A program made the position numbers and the translations under genes. Below are positions 9,096-18,537 of a stretch of DNA of 64,000 nucleotides, one piece after another. Numbering within the stretch: the first letter of the stretch is position 1; each line of letters starts with the position of its first letter. The stretch spans positions 3,038,001 to 3,102,000 of the forward strand of contig NZ_CP040018.1 of assembly GCF_005280255.1 (NCBI RefSeq), written 5' to 3'. The DNA is from Arthrobacter sp. 24S4-2 (GTDB lineage: Bacteria > Actinomycetota > Actinomycetes > Actinomycetales > Micrococcaceae). The notes beneath the pieces are model-generated. The model was not told the DNA's origin. It searched no databases and saw nothing but the letters and a program-made list of their open reading frames with translations.

Positions 9096-10435
9096 GTGAC
9101 GGACAAGTACACACAATTCGTAAGCCGCGGCTTCGGCAAGGATGTCGCCCGCAAGCTGGGCCTGCCCCAGCCGCTGGTACTGCGGCGGTACCGGCCGGGC
9201 CAGCCCCTGATCCCGGGCCCCATCCTGGTCCAGGGGGCCAGCAGAGGTGCCGATGAGCTGGCAGCCGCCCTCCTGGGGTGGGATCTCGACGTCCGTCGCC
9301 ACGCGGTCCCACGGGAGAAACTGGGCGCCATTGTGCTGGTCCTGGATGAGCTGGACCGGCCGGAGGACCTCGAAAAGCCTGTCCTTTCCGCGGCGGCATC
9401 CGTGCGCGACCTGGCGCCCAACGCCCGAGTCGTCACTGTCTCCCGCACGCCTGCGAGCGCCGTGGGTCCTGCCTCTGCAGCAGCGCGGCAGGGCGTGGAC
9501 GGGCTGGTGCGGTCGCTCGCCAAGGAACTGCGGGCCGGCGCCACAGCGAACGGCATCGTGCTGGCTGAGGAGGTAACCACCACCAGCCCCAGCGCCCTGG
9601 GCGCCCTGCGCTTTTTCCTGTCAGGCCGCTCCGCCTTCATCGACGGGCAGTTCCTCAGCGTCACGTCAGGGGGCGGGCAGCTGCCGGCCGATCCGGAGAA
9701 ACCGCTGGCCGGAAAGGTTGCCGTTGTTACCGGCGCCGCACGCGGCATCGGTGCCGCTATCGCCCGCACGCTCCACCGCGACGGCGCCACCCTGGTGGTG
9801 GTCGATATCCCTGCCGCCGGTGACCACCTGGCCGCGGTGGCCAATGAGGTCCGGGGACGGCCCTGCAGCTCGACATCAGCAGGGAGGATGCCGGCCAGCG
9901 CATGATCGACCATGCGGTGGGGAGGCACGGGCGCCTGGACATCGTGGTCCACAATGCCGGTATCACCCGGGACAAGCTTCTGGCCAACATGGACCAGAAC
10001 CGCTGGAATTCGGTCATCGCCGTGAACATCGCGGCCCAGCTCCGCATCAATGAGGCGCTGCTGTCGTCCGAGCACTTCCGGGAGTCCCCGCGGATTGTTT
10101 CGGTCGCTTCCACGAGCGGCATTGCCGGCAACCGCGGGCAGACCAACTACGCTACGTCCAAGGGCGGGGTGATGGGAATGGTGCGCGCCACGGCGCCGCT
10201 CCTCTCGGACCGCGGAGGCTCCATCAACGCCGTGGCTCCGGGTTTCATCGAAACCGAGATGACGGCCCGGATCCCCTTTGCAACGCGCGAAGTTGCCCGC
10301 CGGCTCAACTCCCTGCAGCAGGGCGGGCAACCAGGCGATGTTGCCGAAGCCATAGCGTTCCTGGCCAGCGATGCCGCCGGGGGCATCTCGGGCGAGGTGC
10401 TTCGGGTCTGCGGACAGAACCTGGTGGGCGCATGA
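9096..10435 (+). pseudogene. FabG4-like 3-ketoacyl-CoA/ACP reductase, broken by one frameshift
   Basis: SDR-family reductase of the long FabG4 type, about 445 aa when joined. The first frame, from the GTG at 9096 after GGGAGG, carries an N-terminal domain lacking the catalytic set and then the NAD(P) motif VVTGAARGIGAAIAR. The second frame resumes at ALQLDISREDAGQRM and carries NAGITRDKLL, ASTSGIAGNRGQTNYATSKGG (Ser, Tyr, Lys of the active site) and NAVAPGFIETEM. The switch is in the G run at 9853-9856; adding one G gives VRGTALQLD and restores the frame. Otherwise the sequence is clean and the second frame ends in an ATGA overlap with the next gene, so the gene is probably functional and the break an assembly error. 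Confidence 0.88.
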
Positions 10436-11343
10436 CAAATGCCCGGCCCGTGATCCTCGGGGACATGCCGTCCCTGTCAAAGCTGTATGTCAACGCCGCC
10501 GCTACAGCGGCCAGGCGCCGCGTGCTGGGCGCCGATGCCGGGATCACGCTGCCGCCCTGCGGACACGAGGTCAGGGGAGTGCGGCCCCAGGTCGGTAACC
10601 TCACGGCGTACCAGCATCTGGTGGGTGAGTCCGCGAGCGACATCCTGCCTGCAGGGTTTATCCACGCACTGGCCTTCCCCGTGTCCATGAGCGTGATGAA
10701 CCGTGACGACTTCCCCTTGCCGCTGCTGGGAATGGTGCACCTCAGCAACCGTGTGGAGCAGCATGGTGCCATGGTGTTCACCGAAGCGCTGGACATCACA
10801 TCCTGGGCCGAGAACCTGCGCGGCCACCGTGCCGGTACGCAGGTGGATATTGTCACGGAAGTACGCCGGACCGGTGAAGCGGAAGTCCGCTGGAAGGGAA
10901 CATCCACGTACCTGGCAAAAGGCGTCTTCCTCCCCGGGATCGACAAGCCCTCGGTGCCCGCGGAACCGTCCACCTTCTCGGCGCCGGACCCCACAGCCCT
11001 GTGGCAGCTGGGTGTCGACACAGGGCGGGCCTACGCGGCTGTTTCCGGTGACTTCAACCCCATCCACCTGAGTGTCCTTTCAGCCAAAGCCCTCGGCATG
11101 CGGCGCTCTATCGCGCACGGCATGTACCTGGCGTCGCGGGCGCTGGCCGACGTGGGCGCAGCAAAGGGTGACACCTTCAGCTGGGATGTTGCCTTTGAAG
11201 CGCCTGTGTTCCTGCCGGCGCGGGTGGCGCTGGATATCAGTTCAGACCACTCCCCGGGCGGCGCCTGGCAGCGCTCCGATTACGCCGCCTGGAATCCGCG
11301 GTCCGGCCGGCGGCACTTCAGCGGGTCGGTAGTGGCCTTGTAG
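10432..11343 (+). CDS. MaoC-like hot-dog dehydratase/hydratase (HtdX-like)
   Basis: 303-aa enzyme predicted to hydrate enoyl-CoA or dehydrate 3-hydroxyacyl-CoA. The C-terminal half holds the hydratase-2 motif: AAVSGDFNPIHLS with catalytic Asp and His, then RSIAHGMYLASRAL. The N-terminal half looks like a second, degenerate hot-dog fold, typical of the double-domain type. Its ATG overlaps the reductase stop codon (ATGA), so the two are translationally coupled. Together with the thiolase, reductase and the acyl-CoA oxidase on the other side of tetR, it completes a four-step beta-oxidation set. The direction (degradation or elongation) and chain length cannot be told. Confidence 0.88.
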   Translation: MTNARPVILGDMPSLSKLYVNAAATAARRRVLGADAGITLPPCGHEVRGVRPQVGNLTAYQHLVGESASDILPAGFIHALAFPVSMSVMNRDDFPLPLLGMVHLSNRVEQHGAMVFTEALDITSWAENLRGHRAGTQVDIVTEVRRTGEAEVRWKGTSTYLAKGVFLPGIDKPSVPAEPSTFSAPDPTALWQLGVDTGRAYAAVSGDFNPIHLSVLSAKALGMRRSIAHGMYLASRALADVGAAKGDTFSWDVAFEAPVFLPARVALDISSDHSPGGAWQRSDYAAWNPRSGRRHFSGSVVAL

Positions 11344-11380
11344 CTGTCGACGGACGTTGCGGCATGCAAACCACGGAAGG

Positions 11381-11424
11381 CACGACAGCGGAGGTCACCC
11401 GGAAGGGCGGCCTCCGCCGTCGTG
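11381..11424. terminator. Two-way terminator between the hydratase and FUSC genes
   Basis: Inverted repeat with 14-bp arms (11381-11394 and 11411-11424), one mismatch, 16-nt loop. Between convergent genes. AT-rich sequence (attattctag) follows on the plus strand. Confidence 0.7.
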
Positions 11425-11454
11425 ATTATTCTAGAAAAATAGTTCCGCCGCGGC

Positions 11455-12576
11455 TCAGGACTGCCCGGAAGTGACGGCCCGAAGAATACGGTGCAGACTC
11501 AGGACGATCGTTTCGGCGGCACTCGGCGCGTCCGGGTTTACGTCGTCGGACGCCATCCGCTCCGCCAGGGCATCCACTGCCGTTTTGGCCGCCTCGATCA
11601 GCTGATTTTGCCTCTCGGGCTGCTCGTCTTCCATGGACCGCAAAACTTCGCTGACCGCAGCCAGGGCCTCGGCCAACGGTTCGCTGTAAGGAAGCGGGAT
11701 CACAAAGGGTACGTCCTTATCCCAAATGACGTCCGCCAGGACCTCCGTCATGTCCTGGATGTGGAAGGTCACGCTCTCCAGGCCGCGAAGGTCTTTGTAG
11801 TCCTGTTCCAGGTCGTGGACGTGGCGGCGACGGCGGGGGTTGGCCTTCCGGCTGGCATCAGACTTCTGGACGGCCGCCCTGACTGCGCGGGCTGACTTCG
11901 CCAGCTCCTCGGAACGCACGGACCACTCTTCGTGTTCGGGCGGCCATTCTTCCTTCATGGCCTGTCCCATGTCCGAGAGCTGCTTGGCCAAAGCCCAGCG
12001 CAGCTCCGCGAGGCTGAGCGCGGCTGCCTTAAAGTGAAGCGGCGGGAAGACCAGCAAGTTGACCCCGATACCGACCACCACGCCGACGCCCATCTGCAGG
12101 AGGTAACCGAAGGAGAAGTCGTCCGGGTTGCGCCCGCCCACCAGGAGCACCAGGAGCGCCGCCGTCGGAATCCAATCCCGCCCCGCTCCAAGGCGGGGGA
12201 GTCCCGCGAGCAGGACCCCCAGCCCCATCACGATGGCGACAGTCACAGGGGTGGGTTCGCTGAAGCTCACCAGCAGGAACGCGAGTCCGATGCCGAGCGC
12301 CAGGCCTACAAGTGTTTGCAGGCCTTGCCGCATGGAACCTGCCACGTTCTCGTACATTGCCACGAGCGCGCCCAGAGGGGCGTAGTAGGGGTACTGGGCA
12401 GCAGCGCCGGGCATCATGGGCGCGATCAGGAATGCCAGGCCCGCTGCCAGGCCGGCCTTGGCCGCCAGTTGCAGCCTCGGCCCCGAGACGGCAGCGGAAA
12501 GGATGTGTACTGTGGTGCGCCAGAGCGTGGCGGCTGGCGAGGCTGCTGCGTCGTCCTGCTGTTTTGTTTTGATCAT
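11455..12576 (-). CDS. FUSC-family inner-membrane protein, possible aromatic-acid exporter
   Basis: 373-aa membrane protein. The N-terminal half has about six hydrophobic segments (for example LAAGLAFLIAPMMPG, LVGLALGIGLAFLLVSF and GVGVVVGIGVNLLVFPP), the FUSC/ArAE pattern. The C-terminal half is a soluble, helical cytoplasmic region with acidic and Arg/Lys-rich stretches (ANPRRRRHVHDLEQ). Homologs such as AaeB export hydroxylated aromatic acids, but substrate is not predictable here. Start ATG at 12576. Convergent with the fatty-acid operon. Confidence 0.75.
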   Translation of the reverse strand: MIKTKQQDDAAASPAATLWRTTVHILSAAVSGPRLQLAAKAGLAAGLAFLIAPMMPGAAAQYPYYAPLGALVAMYENVAGSMRQGLQTLVGLALGIGLAFLLVSFSEPTPVTVAIVMGLGVLLAGLPRLGAGRDWIPTAALLVLLVGGRNPDDFSFGYLLQMGVGVVVGIGVNLLVFPPLHFKAAALSLAELRWALAKQLSDMGQAMKEEWPPEHEEWSVRSEELAKSARAVRAAVQKSDASRKANPRRRRHVHDLEQDYKDLRGLESVTFHIQDMTEVLADVIWDKDVPFVIPLPYSEPLAEALAAVSEVLRSMEDEQPERQNQLIEAAKTAVDALAERMASDDVNPDAPSAAETIVLSLHRILRAVTSGQS

Positions 12577-12627
12577 CTCGCCTCACCATAGGGGTGTCTC
12601 CGTGGTGCGACAAGTGGACGAACCTGC

Positions 12628-13763
12628 TTACGCGTACGCGCCGGCCGCCTTCCCCTGCCGGATTGAGCACGCCGCCTGACGTGCCGCATGGGCCAATCGG
12701 TGCGCCCGGCCCGGCGTCCGGCCCTCTTCCTGCCGCCCCGGGATGTAGCCGAAGCCGATGCGATAGGCGGGGTCCGCAAAGCCAAGCGCTGCGTTGGCGC
12801 CTTCGTGGCCGAACGCGCGGTGGCTGCCGAAGTTCCGGCTTGGATGCGGCTTCATGAACACGACGGCGAATGCGTTGTCGAGCCCCGATGCGCGGTCCAG
12901 CCCCACACCTGTTCCTCGGACATGATCCTGACTGTTTCCGGCGCAAGGAAGGCGTCATTGCCGTCAAGGCCCGTGGTGGCCGCAGCGTAGAGCCTGGCCA
13001 GGCCGTCTGCCGATCCCACCCCTCCGGCGCTGCTCATTCCGCCGGCACGGATGACCCGGTGGTTGGGCAGTTCCATCACCGTGCTGACCGCGGCGTTTCC
13101 GTTGAGCCCGTCCAGGCCCAGGGGGTCCAGCCAGGGCTGGCGCGGGTCCACGTCGTACAGGACGTCCCGGTAGCGCGGCTCCTGGTCTTCCGGAAGCCCC
13201 AGGAAGAAGTCGATGCCGAAGGGCAGCCGGATACAGGAGTCGTACATCTCCTGCAGGGTCCTGCCCGCGACACGGCGGCAAAGCTCCTCCATCAGGAGGC
13301 CGATCGTCAGGGAGTGGTATCCGAACGTGGTGCCGGGGCGCCACAGCGGTGCGGCCGCCGCGAGCCTGGCGGCCCCGTCCGCCGTCGTGAATTCCTTGAG
13401 TGCGAAACCGCCCTCCACCCCAAGCAGCCCCGCCCGGTGGGAGAGCGCCTGACGCACGGTAATGGCCTCTTTGCCGTGAGCGGCGAATTCCGGCCAGTAG
13501 TGCGCCACCGTGCGGTCCAAGTCCAGCAGGCCGTCCTGGACCAGGAGTCCGACGACGAACGCTGCCGCGCCTTTGGAACAGGAGTAGGCGCCCGTGATGG
13601 AATCCTGGGCGAGGTGCTGGCCACCGCTGAGGTCCACCACCTTGGTGCCGTCACTGTAGACGGCTACCTGAGCGCTGTACTCCGGGTCTTCGGCAAGGAA
13701 CGAATCAAACAGGGCCTGGACAGCTTGGAATTCGGGCGCGGCAAAACCTGACGAAAGTGGCAT
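12628..13763 (-). pseudogene. Class C beta-lactamase-like serine hydrolase, broken by one frameshift
   Basis: Penicillin-binding/esterase-fold hydrolase of about 378 aa when joined. The first frame starts at the ATG at 13763 and contains the nucleophile motif SCSK in GAYSCSKGAAAF, and YHS (Tyr-x-Ser) in TTFGYHSLTIG. It ends prematurely after SEEQVWGW. The second frame continues with GLDRASGLDNAF, GHEGANAALGFADP and YIPGR, ending at 12628. One extra base in the C run at 12901-12904 joins the frames as QVWGLDRASG. A GHEG tail motif fits the usual HxG of this family. Many members are esterases or D-amino-acid peptidases, so the substrate is open. The break matches the other homopolymer breaks in this window. 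Confidence 0.83.
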
Positions 13764-13793
13764 GGGACAACAGTAGCGGCGCGCCTGGGGTGA

Positions 13794-14433
13794 CTACTGC
13801 GATCGGGCCCCGCCGTGTCCCGGTGCAACTTCCTCGCCGCTGCGGACGGGACCGGGCGCCGTGCCGTCTCCGATGGGACGGCCGGGGGTCTGGAACAGGT
13901 CCCGGGCATAGCCCCAAAGCGCCGGCATTTCGGTGAGTTTCTGCCGGTTGCATTAGAAATGGCCGTGGTAGACGGCGTCGAACCGGACAAGCGTGGTGAT
14001 CAGGCGAACATCCGCTTCCGTGATCGTGTTGCCCACGAGGTACCTCTGGCCGGCCAGCCGCTCTTCAAGCCAGTCCAGGGCATTCCGGAGACGCGCATAG
14101 GCGGCGGAATACGCGTCCTGCGAACCGACAAATCCGCACCGGTAGGGGGCTCCGGGGCGGTGAAAAGCCGTCCACTCCGTGGCGAAGTCAGGGGTGATCG
14201 ATCCCGGTCCTGTTCGCCCATGGGCAGGCACGGGCGGCGACCAGGCGGTACCTGCCGGCCTCCACGGGCCATCCGGGTTCGCCATTAGGTCCGGGAGTGC
14301 CGTTCCGGGTTATCCGGTCTTCGATGTAGTTGGTGTCCCGGGTGAGGTCTTCTCCACCGGTGACGTAGGAACCCCTGGCGCTGAACCCGGGACCGGATCG
14401 ATGGTCGGACGCAGTACGGGAATCGGAAGTCAT
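13794..14433 (-). pseudogene. Decayed glutathionyl-hydroquinone reductase remnant
   Basis: Remnant of the YqjG/ECM4-like family (about 330 aa in E. coli). The ATG at 14433 starts GEPGWPVEAGRYRLVAARAC, and PWANRT follows it with the catalytic Cys. A second frame then gives FATEWTAFHRPGAP, RCGFVGSQDAY, DWLEERLAGQRYLVG, NTITEADVRL and VYHGHF. An in-frame TAA follows at 13953-13955, then KLTEMPALWGYARDLFQTPG and RPIGDGTAP to a stop at 13794-13796. Compared with the family as I know it, three stretches are missing: roughly 80 codons after PWANRT (frame-breaking), about 25 after HRPGAP and about 45 after FQTPG. This is unlike the single-G frameshifts nearby and indicates real decay. Sizes are family-based estimates. 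Confidence 0.8.
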
Positions 14434-14452
14434 GCGTCCACCCTATTTGCGT

Positions 14453-15202
14453 TCAGCCTGCGAGCAGAGCCGCCAGCACCTGCACCATGGGCTGCCAGGC
14501 CACCCACCAGGCGCCGGCTACAACCGCCGCGAAAAGGAAGATCCAGACGGCGGAAGGCACCGACGTCGCGCGGTAGAGCAGGTGGGCGTCCGACGTCGGC
14601 AGCCTGTCCCGGCGCCTGAGGTGGACGTTGGACAGCTTGCCCAGGTCACGGACCGCCGCCACCAGGAGGGCAAGGCCCAGTGCAATCACCACATGCCCGG
14701 TGAACTCAGGCGGGACGAATAGCACCAGGAGCGCAGAGCCAAGGACTGCGGCAGACGTTATCAGGAGCCCCATGGCATTACGGATGAACAGAAACGAGCA
14801 CAGCAGGATCAGCGTCCCCACGGACATGGCCGCCGGTCCCCAACCGTTGAATCCCGACCACACCATGGCGGCGCCCACCACTCCGGGTACCGGGTAGCCC
14901 CAGAACGTGGACCAGACTGCCGGGAGACGGCCCCTGCTGTAGGTGGTGGTGGTTCCGGAGTGGTCCAGGCTCAGCCTGATGCCACCTAGTCGCTGCCCTG
15001 TCATGAGGGCAGCGAAGGCATGGCCAAGTTCGTGGGTGACGGTGGCCAGCAGCCCGAAGTACCGCCAGGATGCCCGGGGGAGGGACAACGCGGTAGCGAC
15101 GAGGATGATCAGCAACAGCTCGGTGGCGGTTACCAGCGGGGTGGGCGACTGCGAAAAACCCGCGACGATCCGTTGCCACAGCGAACCGGCTACATCCGTC
15201 AT
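14453..15202 (-). CDS. M50-family metallopeptidase-like membrane protein
   Basis: 249-aa membrane protein with the zinc-binding HELGH motif in ATVTHELGHAFAALMTG, within a predicted membrane helix, as in M50B peptidases. Several hydrophobic segments follow (VIALGLALLVAAV, VWIFLFAAVVAGAWWVAW). The second metal ligand of site-2 proteases, an NxxPxxxxDG motif, was not obvious, so it may be a divergent or non-proteolytic member. Its start codon overlaps the stop of the DksA-like gene by 4 nt (15199-15202), so they are co-transcribed and probably coupled. Confidence 0.8.
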   Translation of the reverse strand: MTDVAGSLWQRIVAGFSQSPTPLVTATELLLIILVATALSLPRASWRYFGLLATVTHELGHAFAALMTGQRLGGIRLSLDHSGTTTTYSRGRLPAVWSTFWGYPVPGVVGAAMVWSGFNGWGPAAMSVGTLILLCSFLFIRNAMGLLITSAAVLGSALLVLFVPPEFTGHVVIALGLALLVAAVRDLGKLSNVHLRRRDRLPTSDAHLLYRATSVPSAVWIFLFAAVVAGAWWVAWQPMVQVLAALLAG

Positions 15203-15564
15203 ACGCCGTGGCCTGTCTTGCCGCTGGCGTGATCAATGCAGAACGCCGTCCAGGGACGGGCTTCGAGCCGGGCTTCGACAATAGGTTCGCCGCAGATTTC
15301 ACAGTAGCCATAGCTGCCGTCCGCGGTGCGCGCCAAGGCGGACTCGACCTGGCCCAGCGTGGCAGTGCTCTGCCGCAGCAAGGCAGCTGCCTGCGAGAGC
15401 TCGAAGGCGATGGTTGCGCCTTCGGGGTCGTGTTCGTCGTCGACGTTCGAGTTCTGGCGGGCCGCGTTCGCGGAACTGATGTCGTCCCGCAGCGACGGCA
15501 GCAGGGAAAGCTTCCGGTCGCGCTCCGCTACCAGCAGGATCCTGAACTTCTCGACGTCGACCAT
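15199..15564 (-). CDS. DksA/TraR-family zinc-finger protein
   Basis: 121-aa coiled-coil/zinc-finger protein related to RNA-polymerase-binding DksA/TraR. Seen: a long helical N-terminus (VESALARTADG at its end), then YGYCEICGEPIVEARLEARP with CxxC, followed by FCIDHA, giving the second pair as Cys-x2-His instead of the usual Cys-x2-Cys. This is common in actinobacterial relatives. Start at the ATG at 15564; a TTG nine bases upstream is also possible. Overlaps the M50 gene by 4 nt. Its role in transcription is inferred from family only. Confidence 0.85.
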   Translation of the reverse strand: MVDVEKFRILLVAERDRKLSLLPSLRDDISSANAARQNSNVDDEHDPEGATIAFELSQAAALLRQSTATLGQVESALARTADGSYGYCEICGEPIVEARLEARPWTAFCIDHASGKTGHGV

Positions 15565-15740
15565 AGTGTCCAAGGCTAGCCCGCTCCGGACGGCGGCGTC
15601 GAAACTGCCTGAAATAGTGGGGCCGAAAGACCTCTTGCTGCCGTGCAGTGCGTCCGTAGAGTGAAAGCGCGCGAAGCCACTACAAGACCGGTGCGGGGCC
15701 GCCCTCCGGATGGCACGCGCGCATGAGGCCGGGAGAGACC

Positions 15741-16265
15741 ATGAATGATCCGTCGGAGAAGGACCCAGCCGCAGAGGCCAAAGCCCTGGCGGCCGTGGAG
15801 AGGCATCACACTGGCATGCTGAGGCGCCTTACGGCGCTCACTGACACTCTGACGAGTTCCGTGGCCAAGCACGACGCCGGGGCCGAGCATGATGCTCACG
15901 AGGTGCTGCTGGAGTGGTGCGAAAACGAGCTGGTGCCCCATGCGCTCGCCGAAGAAGGGCCGCTCTACGGCGGGCCGAGGGATACCGCCGAGGGAAGGCT
16001 GCTGGTTGAAGGCATGCTGGTGGAGCACCAGGTGATCGTGGGCCTCGTGGAGGAGTTCCGCGGTGCCCGGGGCGTGGACGCCGCCGTAGCCGCTGGTGCC
16101 ATTCAACGCATCTTCGCCCTGCACCTGTACAAAGAGAACAGGCTCCTCATGCCGTTTGTGGTGTCGTCGCCCGGACTGTCATTGGCCGAAGCCGTGTCAG
16201 GGTTGCATGAACTTGTGGGCGAAGAACATGAGCGCCGCCGGGGATCGGACTCGGCGACGCAATAG
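15741..16265 (+). CDS. Hemerythrin-like HHE-domain protein
   Basis: 174-aa helical bundle protein with spaced His and Glu residues expected of a hemerythrin-like di-iron site: ERHHTGML near residue 22, a run with EHDAHEVLLEWCENELVPHA, VEHQVIVGL and FALHLYKENRLLMPF, and LVGEEHERR near the end. Start ATG at 15741, after GGGAGAGACC. The iron-binding function (oxygen, NO or redox sensing) is family-based. It ends 9 bp before malQ on the same strand and may be co-transcribed with it, though a functional link is not evident. Confidence 0.82.
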   Translation: MNDPSEKDPAAEAKALAAVERHHTGMLRRLTALTDTLTSSVAKHDAGAEHDAHEVLLEWCENELVPHALAEEGPLYGGPRDTAEGRLLVEGMLVEHQVIVGLVEEFRGARGVDAAVAAGAIQRIFALHLYKENRLLMPFVVSSPGLSLAEAVSGLHELVGEEHERRRGSDSATQ

Positions 16266-16274
16266 AGTAGGGCC

Positions 16275-18431
16275 ATGGCGGACGGAACAGGACAAGACCA
16301 CACGGAAATTGCTGGCGAACTGCTAAGGAACCTGGCCGAGGCGCACGGGGTGAGCACCTCGTTCCGGGGCTGGGACGGCGTCGAGCATCCTGTGGCCACC
16401 GGAACACTGCAAAGCGTCCTCGGTGCACTCGGCGTTCCCGCGCAGACTCCGGACGACTTGCAAACTGGGCTGAGCGAAGTGGAACTGGCGCCGTGGCTGC
16501 GGCTGCTTCCGCCGTCGGTGGTTTCACGGGAGGGCCGTGAGGTCCGCGTGGCGGTACACGTGCCCCACGGCGCCGGCGTCAGAGTGTGGGTCCAGACCGA
16601 GAACGGAACCCGCGTGGATGCCGAACAGCGGGAGGACTCGGAACCGCCCAGGGACGTTCACGGCGTCCTCAAGGGGAGTGCAACCTTCGCCCTTCCCGCT
16701 AACCTGCCCCTGGGCTGGCACACGCTTTATGCGGAGGCCGACGGCGAACAGGACGAGTGCGCGCTGGTGATTACTCCCGAACGCCTGGAGACCACTGGCA
16801 AGCTGCTGTCGGAACGGCATTGGGGCCTCACGGCCCAGCTGTACTCGGTAAGGTCCTCCCGTTCCTGGGGGATCGGTGATTTCTCCGACCTCGTGGACCT
16901 TGCAGCGATTTCAGGGAACGACGGCGCAGGCTTTGTCCTGGTCAATCCCCTGCACGCGGGGGAACCTCGGCCCCCCATAGAAGATTCTCCGTACCTGCCC
17001 ACGACGCGCCGCTTCTTCAACCCGCTCTATATCCGCATCGAGGAGGTGCCGGAGTACGGATACCTGGACCCTGAGTCCAGGGCCGCCATCGAGAACCTCG
17101 CGGCCAGGCTCCACACAGCCAACACCGCCGACGGCCTCCTCGACAGGAACCGGAGCTACGAAGCCAAGCTTGAAGCGCTGGAGCTCCTTTTTGCTGTGCG
17201 TCGAAGCCCCGGCCGCGAACGCATGTTCGAAGACTTCTGTGCCCTCGAAGGCAAGGGCCTGGATGACTTCGCACTATGGTGTGCCCTGGCAGAGTGGCTT
17301 CCGCCCGCCGCTTCTGAATGGTCCGGTGAAGCGTCCTCACCGGCCACCCCGTACTGCGAGCGCATGCGGTCAGCGCTCGCGGACCGGCTGGAGTTCCACC
17401 GGTGGCTGCAGTGGATCTGCGACGAGCAGCTGGATGCGGCACAACGGGCCGCGAAGCACAGCGGCATGGCCATCGGGATCGTCCATGACCTGGCTGTTGG
17501 CGTCAAGACGGTCGGTGCCGATGCCTGGATGCTTCACGACGTGCTCGCCCCGGGAGTCACAGTGGGCGCGCCACCTGACGTGTTCAACCAGCAGGGGCAG
17601 AACTGGACCCAGCCGCCGTGGCATCCCGGAAGGCTGGCGGCTTCCGGATACAAGCCCTACCGCGACATGCTCAGGACCGTGCTTCGCCACGCGGGCGGCA
17701 TCCGCGTCGACCACATCCTGGGGCTATTCCGCTTGTGGTGGATTCCCGTCGGCGCCGGTCCCGACCAGGGCACTTATGTGTACTACGACCACGAAGCCCT
17801 CATCGGCATCCTCGCCCTTGAGGCGCAGCGCGCCGGCGCGATTGTGGTGGGCGAAGACCTCGGCGTGTTTGAACCGTGGGTCCGGGACTACCTGATGGAG
17901 CGCGGCATCCTCGGAACATCCATCCTGTGGTTCGAACACGGGGAGGCGGGACCGCTTCCCCCCGAGGACTACCGGCAACAGTGCCTGACCAGCGTCAACA
18001 CCCACGATCTTCCCCCGACGGCGGGATACCTGGCCGGTGAGCATGTCGCCCTCCGCGAATCTCTGGGCCTGCTCCTGCGGCCGGTTGAAGCGGAACGCGC
18101 CGCGGCGGCCGCCGAACAGGAGGCGGTGCTGGCGCTGGTGCGTGAACGCGGCCTGCTTCCCGATCAGTCAGACGTGGGCGTTCAACGGACCGTCGAGGCC
18201 CTCTACGCCTTCACGGCCCTGACGCCCTCCGCACTGCTGGGCGTGGCCCTCGTTGACGCCGTCGGTGAAACGCGCACTCAGAACCAGCCCGGAACGGACC
18301 TGGAGCATCCCAACTGGCGCATCCCCCTCGGGGGACCCGAGGGGCCCGTGCTCATTGATGACCTACCGAACAGTGCCAGGTTCAGTTCCCTAATCGGGGT
18401 GGTCCGAAACGCGCTGAAGGGGCACGGCTGA
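16275..18431 (+). CDS. malQ: 4-alpha-glucanotransferase (amylomaltase)
   Basis: GH77 enzyme that transfers alpha-1,4-glucan segments between maltodextrins, linking it to the glycogen genes at 1.9-4.6 kb. Length 718 aa, typical for actinobacteria with an extra N-terminal beta-domain (residues 1-180). Catalytic motifs: WGIGDFSDL, QWICDEQLDAAQ, IGIVHDLAVGV, GGIRVDHILGLFRLWWIP (nucleophile Asp), VVGEDLGVFEPWV (acid/base Glu), and NTHDLPPTAGYL (third Asp). Start ATG at 16275. Confidence 0.95.
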   Translation: MADGTGQDHTEIAGELLRNLAEAHGVSTSFRGWDGVEHPVATGTLQSVLGALGVPAQTPDDLQTGLSEVELAPWLRLLPPSVVSREGREVRVAVHVPHGAGVRVWVQTENGTRVDAEQREDSEPPRDVHGVLKGSATFALPANLPLGWHTLYAEADGEQDECALVITPERLETTGKLLSERHWGLTAQLYSVRSSRSWGIGDFSDLVDLAAISGNDGAGFVLVNPLHAGEPRPPIEDSPYLPTTRRFFNPLYIRIEEVPEYGYLDPESRAAIENLAARLHTANTADGLLDRNRSYEAKLEALELLFAVRRSPGRERMFEDFCALEGKGLDDFALWCALAEWLPPAASEWSGEASSPATPYCERMRSALADRLEFHRWLQWICDEQLDAAQRAAKHSGMAIGIVHDLAVGVKTVGADAWMLHDVLAPGVTVGAPPDVFNQQGQNWTQPPWHPGRLAASGYKPYRDMLRTVLRHAGGIRVDHILGLFRLWWIPVGAGPDQGTYVYYDHEALIGILALEAQRAGAIVVGEDLGVFEPWVRDYLMERGILGTSILWFEHGEAGPLPPEDYRQQCLTSVNTHDLPPTAGYLAGEHVALRESLGLLLRPVEAERAAAAAEQEAVLALVRERGLLPDQSDVGVQRTVEALYAFTALTPSALLGVALVDAVGETRTQNQPGTDLEHPNWRIPLGGPEGPVLIDDLPNSARFSSLIGVVRNALKGHG

Positions 18432-18510
18432 CTGACTCCGCCGTTCATCCTACTGGCCTCGAAAGGATCCTCCAACGGAAAATCCGCTGCGCCTGATCAG
18501 CCAGAGCGGG

Positions 18511-18537
18511 GGTTCAGCCTGACACCGGTTCAGCCTG
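18511..18537. repeat. Short direct repeat over the HNH gene stop codon
   Basis: GGTTCAGCCTG occurs at 18511-18521 and 18527-18537 (16-bp period). The second copy holds the HNH gene stop (tca, 18530-18532). Probably a small slippage duplication. Confidence 0.6.

Noticed and set aside
8894..10480. A 528-aa minus-strand frame opposite the thiolase and reductase genes
   Set aside because: Antisense to conserved enzymes; Arg/Ser/Ala-rich shadow with no motif.
13664..13990. Two short minus-strand frames between the serine hydrolase and the reductase remnant as new genes
   Set aside because: They read over the decayed reductase end and hydrolase start in wrong frames; no ribosome site or similarity.
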